NCBI GenBank assembly: GCA_035642125.1
Contig: DASQSZ010000428.1
Coordinates: forward strand, 1-24,332
Direction: 5' to 3'
Source: CALAED01 sp937891035
GTDB lineage: Bacteria > Actinomycetota > Actinomycetes > Streptosporangiales > Streptosporangiaceae
Length of the DNA stretch: 24,332 nt
Part shown: positions 15,969 through 23,446 of the stretch, piece by piece
Layout: each line of letters opens with the position of its first letter
How positions within the stretch are numbered: the first letter of the stretch is position 1
Notes under the pieces: generated by a model
Told to the model about the DNA's origin: nothing
Databases searched by the model: none
What the model saw: the letters and a program-made list of their open reading frames with translations, nothing else
Translations under genes and position numbers: made by a program

Positions 15969-16049
15969 CAACTCCAACTAGTGACCATGGAGGGGTTGGG
16001 TGAGGAAGAAAAAAGATCCCCTTTGGCGGTAGCCGGCCGGCTTCCTCAC
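15969..16049 (-). promoter_or_regulatory. Structured 5' leader of the aminotransferase mRNA
   Basis: In the minus-strand transcript, GUGAGGAAG (complement of 16041-16049) can pair perfectly with CUUCCUCAC (complement of 16000-16008). A run of six U (complement of 16009-16014) lies inside the loop. Closer to the gene, CUCCA (15988-15992) can pair with UGGAG (15972-15976), which contains the ribosome-binding site, and CAA/UUG may extend the stem past a bulge. This could hide the site from ribosomes. No known riboswitch consensus is recognised, and the transcription start is unknown. Confidence 0.4.
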
Positions 16050-16101
16050 TCAAGGCTTACCCAGGTCAGGCATAAATACAAGCGAGTCTCACCGGGGGAT
16101 G

Positions 16102-16120
16102 GCATAAGATGCGCTTATGC
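16102..16120. promoter_or_regulatory. LysR-type operator (T-N11-A) over the LysR start codon
   Basis: GCATAAG-ATGCG-CTTATGC is a perfect 7-5-7 inverted repeat that contains T16105-N11-A16117, the classic LTTR core. It includes the LysR ATG (16117) and TAAGAT (16105-16110), a good -10 ending 6 bases before the ATG. Binding here would block the LysR promoter and also lie upstream of the divergent aminotransferase. Confidence 0.65.
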
Positions 16121-17037
16121 TCGACCTGCGAAGACTTCGGGTGCTGCGCGAATTCGCCCATCGCGGCAGCATCGTCGCGACCGCCGCGGCCATGGGATAC
16201 ACCGCGTCGGCGATCTCACAGCAGCTGTCCGTCCTCGAGCGTGAGGCCGGCGTGGCGCTGCTCGATCGCACGGCCCGCAGCGCCGAGCTGACCGACGCGG
16301 GCCGCCGGCTGGCCGACCACGCCGAGGAGATCCTCGCCCGCGTCGAGGCGGCCGAGGCGGAGTTGTCGGCCCAGTCGGGCGCGCCGTCCGGGCGCGTCGT
16401 GGTCACCGCCTTCCCGACCGCCGCGGTGGCGTTCGCCCCCACCCTGGCACGCAGTCTGGGCGATCATCCGGATCTGACCTTCGTGCTGCGCCAGACGCGG
16501 CCGGGCGACGGGATCCGTCAGGTGCACGCCGGCGAGGTTGACATCGCCCTCGTCGACGACTGGACCGGCCGGATGCCCGAGCAGTCGCCGGCCGCGCTGA
16601 CCTTCGTGCCGCTGGGCCGCGACCCGCTCGTGCTCGTCGTGCCACCGACCCATGACATGGCCGACCCGATGGTCCCCGTCGACCTGCAGCGCCTGCGACA
16701 GGAGCCCTGGATGGCCGCCCCGGCGGGGGAGCCCTCGCGACAGGCCGTCGACCGGCTGCTCGAAAACGTCGGCGGCGCGCTGCCGGTGCCCTGGGAGTTC
16801 GAGGGCCTGCACACCATTCTCAGCCTCGTCGCCCGTGGCATCGGCATCGCGGCGATCCCCGCCTTGGCGCTGGCCGCCGGCAACCCCGGCGTGGTGGTGC
16901 GGGACATTCCCGAATGCACCCTCGCCCGCGAGGTGTACGCGGTGACGCGGGCGGCCAGCATCCGGCGCCCCTCGGTCGAGGTGACGCTCCGGGCGATCTA
17001 CGCGGCGGCACGGGATGCGGCGAGGGGCGACCCCTGA
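16117..17037 (+). CDS. LysR-family regulator, divergent from the aminotransferase
   Basis: The 306-residue protein begins MLDLRRLRVLREFAHRGSIV and has the LTTR winged HTH to about residue 62 (GYTASAISQQLSVLEREAG, LTDAG), followed by a helical linker and a substrate-binding-like effector domain to the end. ATG 16117 gives the canonical N-terminus and has no Shine-Dalgarno; TAAGAT ends 6 bases before it, so the mRNA is probably leaderless. The gene's own start lies within a T-N11-A palindrome, which argues for autorepression, and the divergent aminotransferase (150 bases between starts) is the expected target. The effector may be the aminotransferase substrate or product, which is inference from arrangement. 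Confidence 0.93.
   Translation: MLDLRRLRVLREFAHRGSIVATAAAMGYTASAISQQLSVLEREAGVALLDRTARSAELTDAGRRLADHAEEILARVEAAEAELSAQSGAPSGRVVVTAFPTAAVAFAPTLARSLGDHPDLTFVLRQTRPGDGIRQVHAGEVDIALVDDWTGRMPEQSPAALTFVPLGRDPLVLVVPPTHDMADPMVPVDLQRLRQEPWMAAPAGEPSRQAVDRLLENVGGALPVPWEFEGLHTILSLVARGIGIAAIPALALAAGNPGVVVRDIPECTLAREVYAVTRAASIRRPSVEVTLRAIYAAARDAARGDP
17023..17035 (+). terminator. Small hairpin at the LysR stop codon
   Basis: AGGGG (17023-17027) and CCCCT (17031-17035) close a CGA loop. The last paired base is the T of the TGA stop. The stem is short, so this is a weak terminator candidate. A further inverted repeat GGCCTGAT/ATCAGGCC (17054-17061, 17113-17120) follows. Confidence 0.3.
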
Positions 17038-17262
17038 GTCAGCGCCGCCACCTGGCCTGATTTGCGAAGTGCAACCGGATCACGGCCGATTTGTTGACGG
17101 GCTCCGCGGTTGATCAGGCCGGCCGGCGGGAAGGATTGCCGCGCAGGTCAGAGCGTCGACCCAGCCAGGGCGCGCCCAGACGGAGGGCGGACAACGGGGG
17201 TGAACGGCACGTCGCCGGCGGGCTGAAGGCGAGGAGCGGCGCCCGGACAGGAGGCGGACACG

Positions 17263-18489
17263 ATGTTGCGCATGCTGGCCGGAGAGGCGGCCCGTCGTCA
17301 TGGCCGGCGAGAGGCCTTCGTGGGCGGCGGCCGGCGGATCACCTTCGCCGACCTCGACCACCTGTCCGACTCGGTCGCCGCGGGGCTCGCCCATCGCGGC
17401 GTCCTGCCCGGCGACGTCGTCGCGATCGCGCTGCCCCCCATCCCGGAGTACGCCGTCTGCGCACTCGCTGTGGCCAAACTGTCGGCGGTCATCGCCGGCT
17501 ATGACTCCAGCCTCCCGGCCGAGGCGCTGGCCCGGCTGCACGAGGTGATCGAGCCGTGCCTGACCATCGCGGCGCCCCAACTGTGGCTGAGCGGTGAGCT
17601 GGTCACGGTCGAGCCCGCCGGCGGGCGCGGCACGGTCCAGGCCCTCGGCCGGCTGGCCAGGGCCGAGCCGCCTCCGCCGCCATTGCCGCCCGATCCCCAC
17701 CGACCCATCATGATCATCACCGCTGGACCGGCGGACGCCCCGCGCGGCGCCATCTTCGGCGGCCGCCAACTGGACGCGATCCGCCAGGCCGAGGCGGGCA
17801 CCAGGTGGGGCGGCGGAGAGCCCAGGCTGCTCGGCGAAGGCCACTTGGAGTTCTTGACGCGGCTGCCCAGCGTGCTGCAAAGCGGCACGACCGTCTATGC
17901 GCTCGCCTCGCCCGGGGCCGGGCCGGCCGGCGAGATGAGCCGGCCTGACGATGACGTCGTGGCCGTCCGGCTGCGGGCCACCGCCGAGCTCGGGCTGTCC
18001 ACGCTGGCCGGCACACCGGCCCTGCTGGTCACGGCGCTCGATCGTCCGCTGCCGGCCGAGCTCGACTTCGCCGCCCTCCGCGAGGTCGTCATGGTCGGTC
18101 CACCCTCCGAGCCCGCGCTGGTCCAGGCGCTGCGCGAGCGCTTCGCGGTGCCGGTCCGTACGGAATATCGGCCCGTTGAGGCCGGGCTCGGGCTCGCCAC
18201 CAGCAGGGACGGCCCGCCGGAAGACGCCGAGACCACCGTCGGGCGCCCGGCGCCCGGCGTCACGGTGGCGATCCGCGACGCCGCCGGCCGGGCGGTCGGA
18301 GGCGGCGACACCGGCGAGGTGCTGCTGCGGTCGGGAGCGGTGATGAGCGGCTACTGGAACGACTCCGCCGCCACCGCGCGGACGATCACCAAGGACGGTT
18401 TCGTGCGCACCGGCGACGCCGGCTGGGTCGACGACGCCGGCCGCCTGCACCTGAAGCCGGTGCGGCGCGGCCAGGGGGTGGCCAGATGA
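17263..18489 (+). CDS. AMP-binding (ANL superfamily) protein lacking its C-terminal domain
   Basis: The 408-residue protein matches the large N-terminal domain of acyl-CoA synthetases and relatives, with ITFADLDHLSDSVAAGL, LPPIPEYAVCALAVAKL, and late motifs GEVLLRSGAVMSGYWND and GFVRTGDAGWVDDAGRL. It stops just after the hinge, so the C-terminal domain of about 100 residues with the catalytic lysine is missing; normal length is 500-550. Core motifs are also altered: the phosphate loop TSGTTGxPKG is TAGPADAPRGA, and YGxTE is YRPVE. Downstream DNA carries no remnant of the missing domain in any frame, so this is not a simple frameshift. The frame is otherwise clean, with good codon bias and a good AGGAGG (17249-17254) 8 bases before the ATG. 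It may be a non-catalytic binding protein or an early pseudogene. Confidence 0.85.
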   Translation: MLRMLAGEAARRHGRREAFVGGGRRITFADLDHLSDSVAAGLAHRGVLPGDVVAIALPPIPEYAVCALAVAKLSAVIAGYDSSLPAEALARLHEVIEPCLTIAAPQLWLSGELVTVEPAGGRGTVQALGRLARAEPPPPPLPPDPHRPIMIITAGPADAPRGAIFGGRQLDAIRQAEAGTRWGGGEPRLLGEGHLEFLTRLPSVLQSGTTVYALASPGAGPAGEMSRPDDDVVAVRLRATAELGLSTLAGTPALLVTALDRPLPAELDFAALREVVMVGPPSEPALVQALRERFAVPVRTEYRPVEAGLGLATSRDGPPEDAETTVGRPAPGVTVAIRDAAGRAVGGGDTGEVLLRSGAVMSGYWNDSAATARTITKDGFVRTGDAGWVDDAGRLHLKPVRRGQGVAR

Positions 18490-18504
18490 GAACGATCAAC
18501 CGAA

Positions 18505-18532
18505 TTGTGAAACTTAGTCCGATTCGTAGAGG
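18505..18532 (+). promoter_or_regulatory. Possible promoter of the membrane protein gene
   Basis: TTGTGA (18505-18510) and TAGAGG (18527-18532) are 16 bases apart in the AT-richer gap after the AMP-binding gene. The -10 match is modest. CGAAT and ATTCG (18501-18505, 18522-18526) flank the spacer as a small inverted repeat. Confidence 0.3.
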
Positions 18533-18584
18533 TGGATCCGCAAACCGCCAGAGCCACCAGCGATCTTCCCGTACCGTGGGCCGG

Positions 18585-19253
18585 GTGTTCGAGATGCCCC
18601 GACTGACGATCTTGCTGCGCCACGCGCTTCCGCGATTCGTCGAAGGTGTGCTCGCGCCCGTCGCGGTCTTTTATGCGGCGCTGGTCGTGCTCGGCCTCCA
18701 CGGTGCGCTGATCGCCGCCGTGGGGTGGGTCTATCTCGGGGTGCTGTGGCGGCTCGTTCGGCGCCGGCCCGTCCCCGGCACGCTGCTGCTGGCCGCGATA
18801 GGCGTGACCGCCCGCGCCGTGGTGTCCGCCGCGACCGGCAGTGTGGTCGTCTACTTCCTGCAGCCGACGTTCGGCACCCTCCTCATCAGCATCGCGTTCC
18901 TCGCCTCCGTGCCACTGGGCAAGCCGCTCGCGCAGAAGCTGGCCGTCGACATGGTGCCGTTGCCCGACGCGTTTTTGGCGCACGAGCGGGTGCGCCAGTT
19001 CTTCCTGCGCATCTCCCTGCTATGGTCCCTGGTGCTGCTCGCCAATGTGGCGATCACCCTGTGGTTGCTGCTCAGCCAGTCGATCGGCGTGTTCCTGTGG
19101 GTGCGCACGAGCGTGGTGGCGGCGCTGGGTGCGGCCGCCATCGCCGTGTCGATCGTCAGCTTCCGCCGCCTGCTGCGACGGGTGAACGCCGAACGCACGC
19201 AGCCGTCCCACGCGTTGCCGGCCGCCGCGCCGCAGCCTGCCGCGCACTCGTAG
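18585..19253 (+). CDS. VC0807-like integral membrane protein, function unknown
   Basis: The protein of about 222 residues has five to six hydrophobic segments (LAPVAVFYAALVVLGLHGAL, GTLLLAAIGV, GTLLISIAFLASVPLG, LLWSLVLLANVAITLWLLL and VVAALGAAAIAVSIVSF) with charged loops such as RFVEGVLAP and HERVRQFFLRISLLW. The layout resembles the VC0807 family of small actinobacterial membrane proteins, whose function is not established. The N-terminus is uncertain: GTG 18585 and ATG 18594 both fit, neither with a clear ribosome-binding site, and TACCGT at 18572-18577 would make GTG 18585 nearly leaderless. Frames running further upstream lack coding character. The C-terminal tail is Ala/Pro-rich and not membrane-embedded. 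Confidence 0.75.
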   Translation: MFEMPRLTILLRHALPRFVEGVLAPVAVFYAALVVLGLHGALIAAVGWVYLGVLWRLVRRRPVPGTLLLAAIGVTARAVVSAATGSVVVYFLQPTFGTLLISIAFLASVPLGKPLAQKLAVDMVPLPDAFLAHERVRQFFLRISLLWSLVLLANVAITLWLLLSQSIGVFLWVRTSVVAALGAAAIAVSIVSFRRLLRRVNAERTQPSHALPAAAPQPAAHS

Positions 19254-19280
19254 TCACCTCTAGCCACTAGTAGTAACCTC
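19251..19280. repeat. Short direct repeat after the membrane protein gene
   Basis: TAGTCACCTC (19251-19260) and TAGTAACCTC (19271-19280) differ by one base and start exactly 20 bases apart, about two helical turns. The first begins with the stop codon. It may be a protein-binding site or coincidence. Confidence 0.3.
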
Positions 19281-19456
19281 GCCGGGTCATCCCTGGGGAC
19301 GCCGCGCGGCATCCTCGCGAATGCCGGGACGCGGTCGACGATCTTCCGCAACACTTCGGTGTCAATGCCGGCCAATCCCAGGCCGTGTTACCCCATCGGC
19401 ACCATTAATCGCTAATGTCACGTGAGCCTGGGCGCACAGGAGCTTGGAGGTCGACG

Positions 19457-20848
19457 GTGCAGCGGAGGTCCACCGCACGGGGCCTGCCGGGTCAGATTCC
19501 CGGTCAGGGGGCTGGTACGGCGCGGGCCCGGGTGGCCGCCGCCCTGGCCGGAGTGGTCCTGCTGCTGACCGCCGCCTGTTCCGGTGGCGACGACCGGGCC
19601 CAGTCCGGCGCCAAGGCCGAGCCGAGCGCCCCGCAGGTCGTGATCACTCCGAAGAACGGCACCGGGAAGGCCAAGCCGGAAAAGGGCATCACGGTCAAGG
19701 TGTCGAACGGCGCGCTCACCGCGGTCAGCGTCGTCGCCAAGGGCGCCCGGGTGCCGGGGGTGCTGTCCGCCGACAAGACGAGGTGGCGCTCTCGGTGGAC
19801 GCTGACGCCGGGCACCTCCTATACCGTCTCCGCCACCGCCGGCAACCCGGCGGGCAAGACCACCAGCGTCACCAGCAAGTTCAAGACGCTGAAGGCGGCC
19901 AACGTCTTGTCGATCCTCAACGTGACCCCGGGCACGGGGGCCAAGGTCGGCGTCGGCATGCCGATAACGGTCTCCTTCAACCGGCCGGTGGGAGACCGCG
20001 AAGCCGTCGAAAAGTCCCTTCAGGTGACGTCCCGGTACGCCAACCTGGGCGCTTGGTACTGGGTCAACGACTCGACGGCGGTGTTCCGGACCAAGAAGTA
20101 CTGGAAGGCGAACCAACAGGTCTCGTTCACCGCCCGCCTCGCCGGGGTCAAGTCGGCGAAGGACACCTACGGCGTCGCCAACGTCGTCCGCCGGTTCCGA
20201 ATCGGCGACGCCCACCTGGTCACGGTCAACACCAAGACCCACCGCCTGACCGTCAAAAGCAACGGCAAAGTGGTCAAGAACGTCGGCATCAGCGCCGGGC
20301 GCGGCGGGTTCATCCGCGGCGGGGTCGACGTCTACAAGACCACCAGCGGCATCCATCTGACGATGTCCAAGAGCCGAGTGGAGCGGATGACCTCGGAGTG
20401 GATGGGGGTCACCGACAAAAAGGACCCCCGCTTCTACGACGAGAAGATCCCCTACGCGGTGCGGATCTCCAACAGCGGCGAGTACATCCATTCGATGGCC
20501 TCCACGGTGTGGGCGCAGGGCCGCCGGAACGTCAGCCACGGCTGTATCAACTCTCCGCCCGCCTTCGCCAAATGGTTCTTCGGCTGGTCCTACATCGGCG
20601 ACGTCGTGGTGGTGACGGGCAGCGGACGCGGCCTCGACCCCTTCAACGGGTGGAGCTACTGGGAGCTGCCATGGAAGTCATGGGTGAAGGGCAGCGCGCT
20701 CGACAGGGCGGTCAGCACGGCGCCGAGCACGGCGAAACAGACCGCGTCGCCCGGCACGACGGGTGCGCCGGGCGCACCGTCGGCACCGGCCCAGGGGACC
20801 TCCACGCCGCCGCCCGGTCCCGCGGCGCCGTCGCCCCCCTCCGGCTGA
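19457..20848 (+). CDS. L,D-transpeptidase lipoprotein with two Ig-like domains
   Basis: This 463-residue enzyme forms 3-3 cross-links in peptidoglycan on the outer face of the membrane. A signal peptide (VAAALAGVVLLLTAAC) ends in a lipobox, so Cys41 should be lipid-modified and the protein anchored outside. Two Ig-like beta domains follow to about residue 250 (LTPGTSYTVSATAG, VTPGTGAKVGVGMPITVSFN), then the YkuD catalytic domain with HSMASTVWAQGRRNVSHGCIN, whose Cys363 and His361 form the active site. The architecture matches mycobacterial LdtMt2-type enzymes. The last 50 residues are Thr/Pro/Gly-rich and disordered. GTG 19457 is chosen because GGAGG (19446-19450) is 6 bases upstream. The MurA and other envelope genes downstream fit a cell-wall context, but these appear separately transcribed. 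Confidence 0.93.
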   Translation: MQRRSTARGLPGQIPGQGAGTARARVAAALAGVVLLLTAACSGGDDRAQSGAKAEPSAPQVVITPKNGTGKAKPEKGITVKVSNGALTAVSVVAKGARVPGVLSADKTRWRSRWTLTPGTSYTVSATAGNPAGKTTSVTSKFKTLKAANVLSILNVTPGTGAKVGVGMPITVSFNRPVGDREAVEKSLQVTSRYANLGAWYWVNDSTAVFRTKKYWKANQQVSFTARLAGVKSAKDTYGVANVVRRFRIGDAHLVTVNTKTHRLTVKSNGKVVKNVGISAGRGGFIRGGVDVYKTTSGIHLTMSKSRVERMTSEWMGVTDKKDPRFYDEKIPYAVRISNSGEYIHSMASTVWAQGRRNVSHGCINSPPAFAKWFFGWSYIGDVVVVTGSGRGLDPFNGWSYWELPWKSWVKGSALDRAVSTAPSTAKQTASPGTTGAPGAPSAPAQGTSTPPPGPAAPSPPSG

Positions 20849-20988
20849 TCGAAGGAACGGCCGGGACGCCGTCGCCCTTGCCATACCCGCGCCGATCAGC
20901 CGCCCGTGAACAGGTGACCGGGCCGCGCTGACCCGCCCGCACGCCCAGCGGCCGCCGCCGATGCACTTTCGCCCGTCCCATAACAAGC

Positions 20989-21017
20989 AAGATCGTCGCT
21001 CGCCCCGCGATGATCTT
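20989..21017. terminator. 11-bp hairpin between the L,D-transpeptidase and GNAT genes
   Basis: Positions 20989-20999 and 21007-21017 pair along 11 bases with one G-T wobble, around a 7-base loop. It lies 140 bases after the L,D-transpeptidase stop. It is the strongest stem in this gap and a likely terminator or 3'-end structure. Confidence 0.5.
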
Positions 21018-21090
21018 CCCAGCCGGCCGGTTGCGTATGCGCTGAGCTGGGCCTCTGTGCTATTTCGTCGTAGCGACGGCGCGAATCAGG

Positions 21091-21096
21091 TAGAAC
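21091..21096 (+). promoter_or_regulatory. -10-like TAGAAC, likely leaderless GNAT mRNA
   Basis: TAGAAC ends 6 bases before the ATG at 21103 and no ribosome-binding site is present. CGTCG-TAG-CGACG (21066-21078) is a small inverted repeat just upstream, at about the -35 position. Confidence 0.4.
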
Positions 21097-21102
21097 AGCG
21101 GG

Positions 21103-22104
21103 ATGGACATCATCGCGGTAGACCATCCGGCCGACGCGCAGATCAGGTCCTGGCATGCCGTGGTGACCAGCGCGTTGTCGCACGATCAGCCGGAGGAACC
21201 GTTGCCCACGCTTGGGCAGACGAAGTCCTTCCTCACCAACACTCCGCTGACCTCACGGCGGCTGCTGTGGGTGGCGGCGGAGACCGGCGGCACCATCGTG
21301 GGCGTCGCCTGCCTCCGGTTGCCGGCCGACCGCGGCAGCCGCCGGCCCTGCGAGATCGAGATCCGCGTCCACCCCGCGCATCGCCGGCGCGGGGCCGGCT
21401 CGCGGCTGCTGCGCGCGGCCGCCGAGGCCGTCCGCGCCGACGGCGGCGGGGCGGTCGTCACCCAGGCCGTCGCCGGCACGCCGGCCATCGAGTTCCTCGA
21501 GGCGCGCGGTTTCCACTGCGTCTTGGTGATGACCGGGCTGCTGCTGCGCATCGACCAGATCGATGGCGACTGGCTGGCCGGCCTCGTCGGGGCCGGGCCG
21601 CCCGGCTACCGTGTGGTGCGCTGGACCGGCACCGTGCCGGCGGAGCTCGCGGACACCTTCGCCCGCGCCAAGACGGCCATGTCCGAGCTGCCTGTCGGCA
21701 ACCGGGCCTTCGAGCCGGGCGCCTGGGACGCCGACCGGGTCAGGGAGATGGCCGAGGTGGTCGCCAAGCGCGGCGACGATCTCTACACCGTGGCCGCCGT
21801 GTGTGGCACACCCCCCGACGAGCAGATCGCCGGCTTCACCGAGGTCGTCGTGCCGGGCGCCGCCCCGGCCAGGGCCGCGCAGTACGACACGGCCGTCGTC
21901 CCCGAACACCGGGGCAAACGGCTCGGCATCTTGGTCAAGGCGGAGATGCTCCAGTGGCTGCGGGCGGAACGGCCGGACATCCGCGAGATCGAGACCGACA
22001 ACGCCGACGACAACAGCCACATGCTCGCGGTCAACGAGGAGCTCGGATTTCGGCGCCAGCGCGAATACCGCGAGTATCAGGCCGACGTCGCCGACCTCCC
22101 CTGA
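21103..22104 (+). CDS. Two-domain GNAT acetyltransferase
   Basis: The 333-residue protein holds two GNAT folds in tandem. The first (about 1-150) has the acetyl-CoA loop EIRVHPAHRRRGAGSRLLRA and ends with GTPAIEFLEARGF; the second (about 165-333) has TAVVPEHRGKRLGILVKAEML and IETDNADDNSHMLAVNEELGF. Both loops keep the Arg/Gly pattern, so both sites may bind acetyl-CoA, unlike many tandem GNATs with one degenerate half. The layout resembles mycothiol synthase (MshD), but I see no specific MshD match and do not claim that activity. The acceptor is unknown. ATG 21103 has no Shine-Dalgarno. murA follows in the same direction, 37 bases after the stop, with its own -10-like element. Confidence 0.88.
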   Translation: MDIIAVDHPADAQIRSWHAVVTSALSHDQPEEPLPTLGQTKSFLTNTPLTSRRLLWVAAETGGTIVGVACLRLPADRGSRRPCEIEIRVHPAHRRRGAGSRLLRAAAEAVRADGGGAVVTQAVAGTPAIEFLEARGFHCVLVMTGLLLRIDQIDGDWLAGLVGAGPPGYRVVRWTGTVPAELADTFARAKTAMSELPVGNRAFEPGAWDADRVREMAEVVAKRGDDLYTVAAVCGTPPDEQIAGFTEVVVPGAAPARAAQYDTAVVPEHRGKRLGILVKAEMLQWLRAERPDIREIETDNADDNSHMLAVNEELGFRRQREYREYQADVADLP

Positions 22105-22128
22105 TCCCCCGGGGTAGCGGACTGGCTC

Positions 22129-22134
22129 TAAGCT
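22129..22134 (+). promoter_or_regulatory. -10-like TAAGCT, likely leaderless murA mRNA
   Basis: TAAGCT ends 7 bases before ATG 22142. There is no ribosome-binding site upstream of the ATG, so transcription probably starts at or next to it. No -35 is recognisable. Confidence 0.4.
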
Positions 22135-22141
22135 GACGACG

Positions 22142-23446
22142 ATGATGAGCGATCAGGCGTGGGAGATCGAACCGTCCGGCCCGCTGCGCGGCGACATCAG
22201 CGTGCGCGGCGCGAAGAACGCCGTCAGCAAGCATATGGTGGCCGCCATGCTGGGCCGCGAGCCGAGCACGATCGCGAACGCGCCCGAGGTCGGCGAGGTC
22301 GCGATCACGGCGGCGATGCTCGACCACCTCGGGACGGCGGTGGAACGCCGCGACGGGGAGATCACCGTCGTGCCCGGCGCCGTCGCCGACCCCGACGTGC
22401 CCAAGGCGTTCACCGGGCTCAACCGGATCCCCATCCTCATGCTCGGGCCGCTCCTGCATCGGGCGGGGGAGGCCTTCGTTCCCCTGGTGGGCGGCGATCC
22501 CATCGGGCACCGGCCGGTGAACTTCCACGTCGCGGCGTTGCGGGCGTTCGGCGCCGAGGTCGAGGTGGCCGCCGACGGCATCCACGCCCGCGCGGCCCGC
22601 CTCACCGGCACCCGCATCGACCTGCCGTACCCCAGTGTGGGCGCCACCGAGACGGTGCTGCTCACCGCCGTGCTCGCCGACGGCAAAACCGTGATCCGCA
22701 ATGCCGCGACCGAGCCGGAGATCATCGAGCTGGCGCTGTTCCTGCAGCGCATGGGCGCCAGGATCGCGTTCAGCCCCGACCGCAGGATCGTGGTCGAGGG
22801 CGTGCGCGAGCTGAGCGGCGCGCAGACCCGGCTGGGCGGCGACCGGCTCGAGGCGTTCTCTTACCTGGTGGCCGGGCTCGTCACCGGCGGAGAGGTGCGC
22901 GTGCACGGCTGCTCGCAGGACCGGCTCGTGACGGCCATCACCACGCTGGCCAGGATGGGCGCGCGGTTCGAGATCACCGACGAGTGGATCATGGCGTCGG
23001 CGCCTGACGGGCTGCGGCCGGCGGCCGTGCAGACCGACACCCATCCGGGGTTCGCCACCGACTGGCAGACCCCGCTGATGGTGCTGTTCACCCAGGCCGA
23101 CGGCATGTCCGTGCTGCACGAGACCGTCTTCGAAAACCGGCTCGTGTACGTGCCGGCGCTGAAGGGGATGGGCTGTGAGATCGAGGTGTTCGACGTCTGC
23201 CTCGGCGGCCCGGCCTGCCAGTTCCATGACACCAACGCCGTGCATTCCGCCGTGGTCCGCGGCGTGTCGAAGCTGCGCGGCGGTGATGTGACCATGCCCG
23301 ACATCCGGGCCGGTTTTTCCGCCGTGCTGGCCGCCGCGGTTTCCGATGGAATATCGGTGCTGCGCGGCGTGCACCACATCGAGCGCGGCTACCATCGCCC
23401 GGTCGAGCAACTGCGCGCGCTCGGCCTGAACCTGCGCCGGCGCTGA
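22142..23446 (+). CDS. murA: UDP-N-acetylglucosamine 1-carboxyvinyltransferase with Asp active site
   Basis: This 434-residue EPSP-synthase-fold enzyme transfers enolpyruvate from PEP to UDP-GlcNAc, the first committed step of peptidoglycan synthesis in the cytoplasm. Conserved elements are GAKNA (Lys25, Asn26), TDWQT (Asp307, the catalytic acid/base position), HETVFENRLVYVP, DIRAG and HHIERGYHRPVEQL. The loop that usually reads GGCAIGARPV reads GGDPIGHRPV: Asp119 replaces the catalytic Cys. The same Cys-to-Asp change occurs in M. tuberculosis MurA and gives intrinsic fosfomycin resistance. ATG 22142 or 22145 may be used; neither has a Shine-Dalgarno. Actinomycetes often have two MurA copies, and relatives act in nucleoside antibiotic pathways (enolpyruvyl-UMP), so this may not be the main cell-wall enzyme. 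Confidence 0.92.
   Translation: MMSDQAWEIEPSGPLRGDISVRGAKNAVSKHMVAAMLGREPSTIANAPEVGEVAITAAMLDHLGTAVERRDGEITVVPGAVADPDVPKAFTGLNRIPILMLGPLLHRAGEAFVPLVGGDPIGHRPVNFHVAALRAFGAEVEVAADGIHARAARLTGTRIDLPYPSVGATETVLLTAVLADGKTVIRNAATEPEIIELALFLQRMGARIAFSPDRRIVVEGVRELSGAQTRLGGDRLEAFSYLVAGLVTGGEVRVHGCSQDRLVTAITTLARMGARFEITDEWIMASAPDGLRPAAVQTDTHPGFATDWQTPLMVLFTQADGMSVLHETVFENRLVYVPALKGMGCEIEVFDVCLGGPACQFHDTNAVHSAVVRGVSKLRGGDVTMPDIRAGFSAVLAAAVSDGISVLRGVHHIERGYHRPVEQLRALGLNLRRR

Noticed and set aside
18851..19375. A minus-strand frame whose start reads MAGIDTEVLRKIVDRVPAFA
   Set aside because: The first 35 residues look protein-like and fall partly in the gap after the membrane protein gene, but the rest is antisense to that gene and no ribosome-binding site was found. 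It could be a relic, but I cannot support it.
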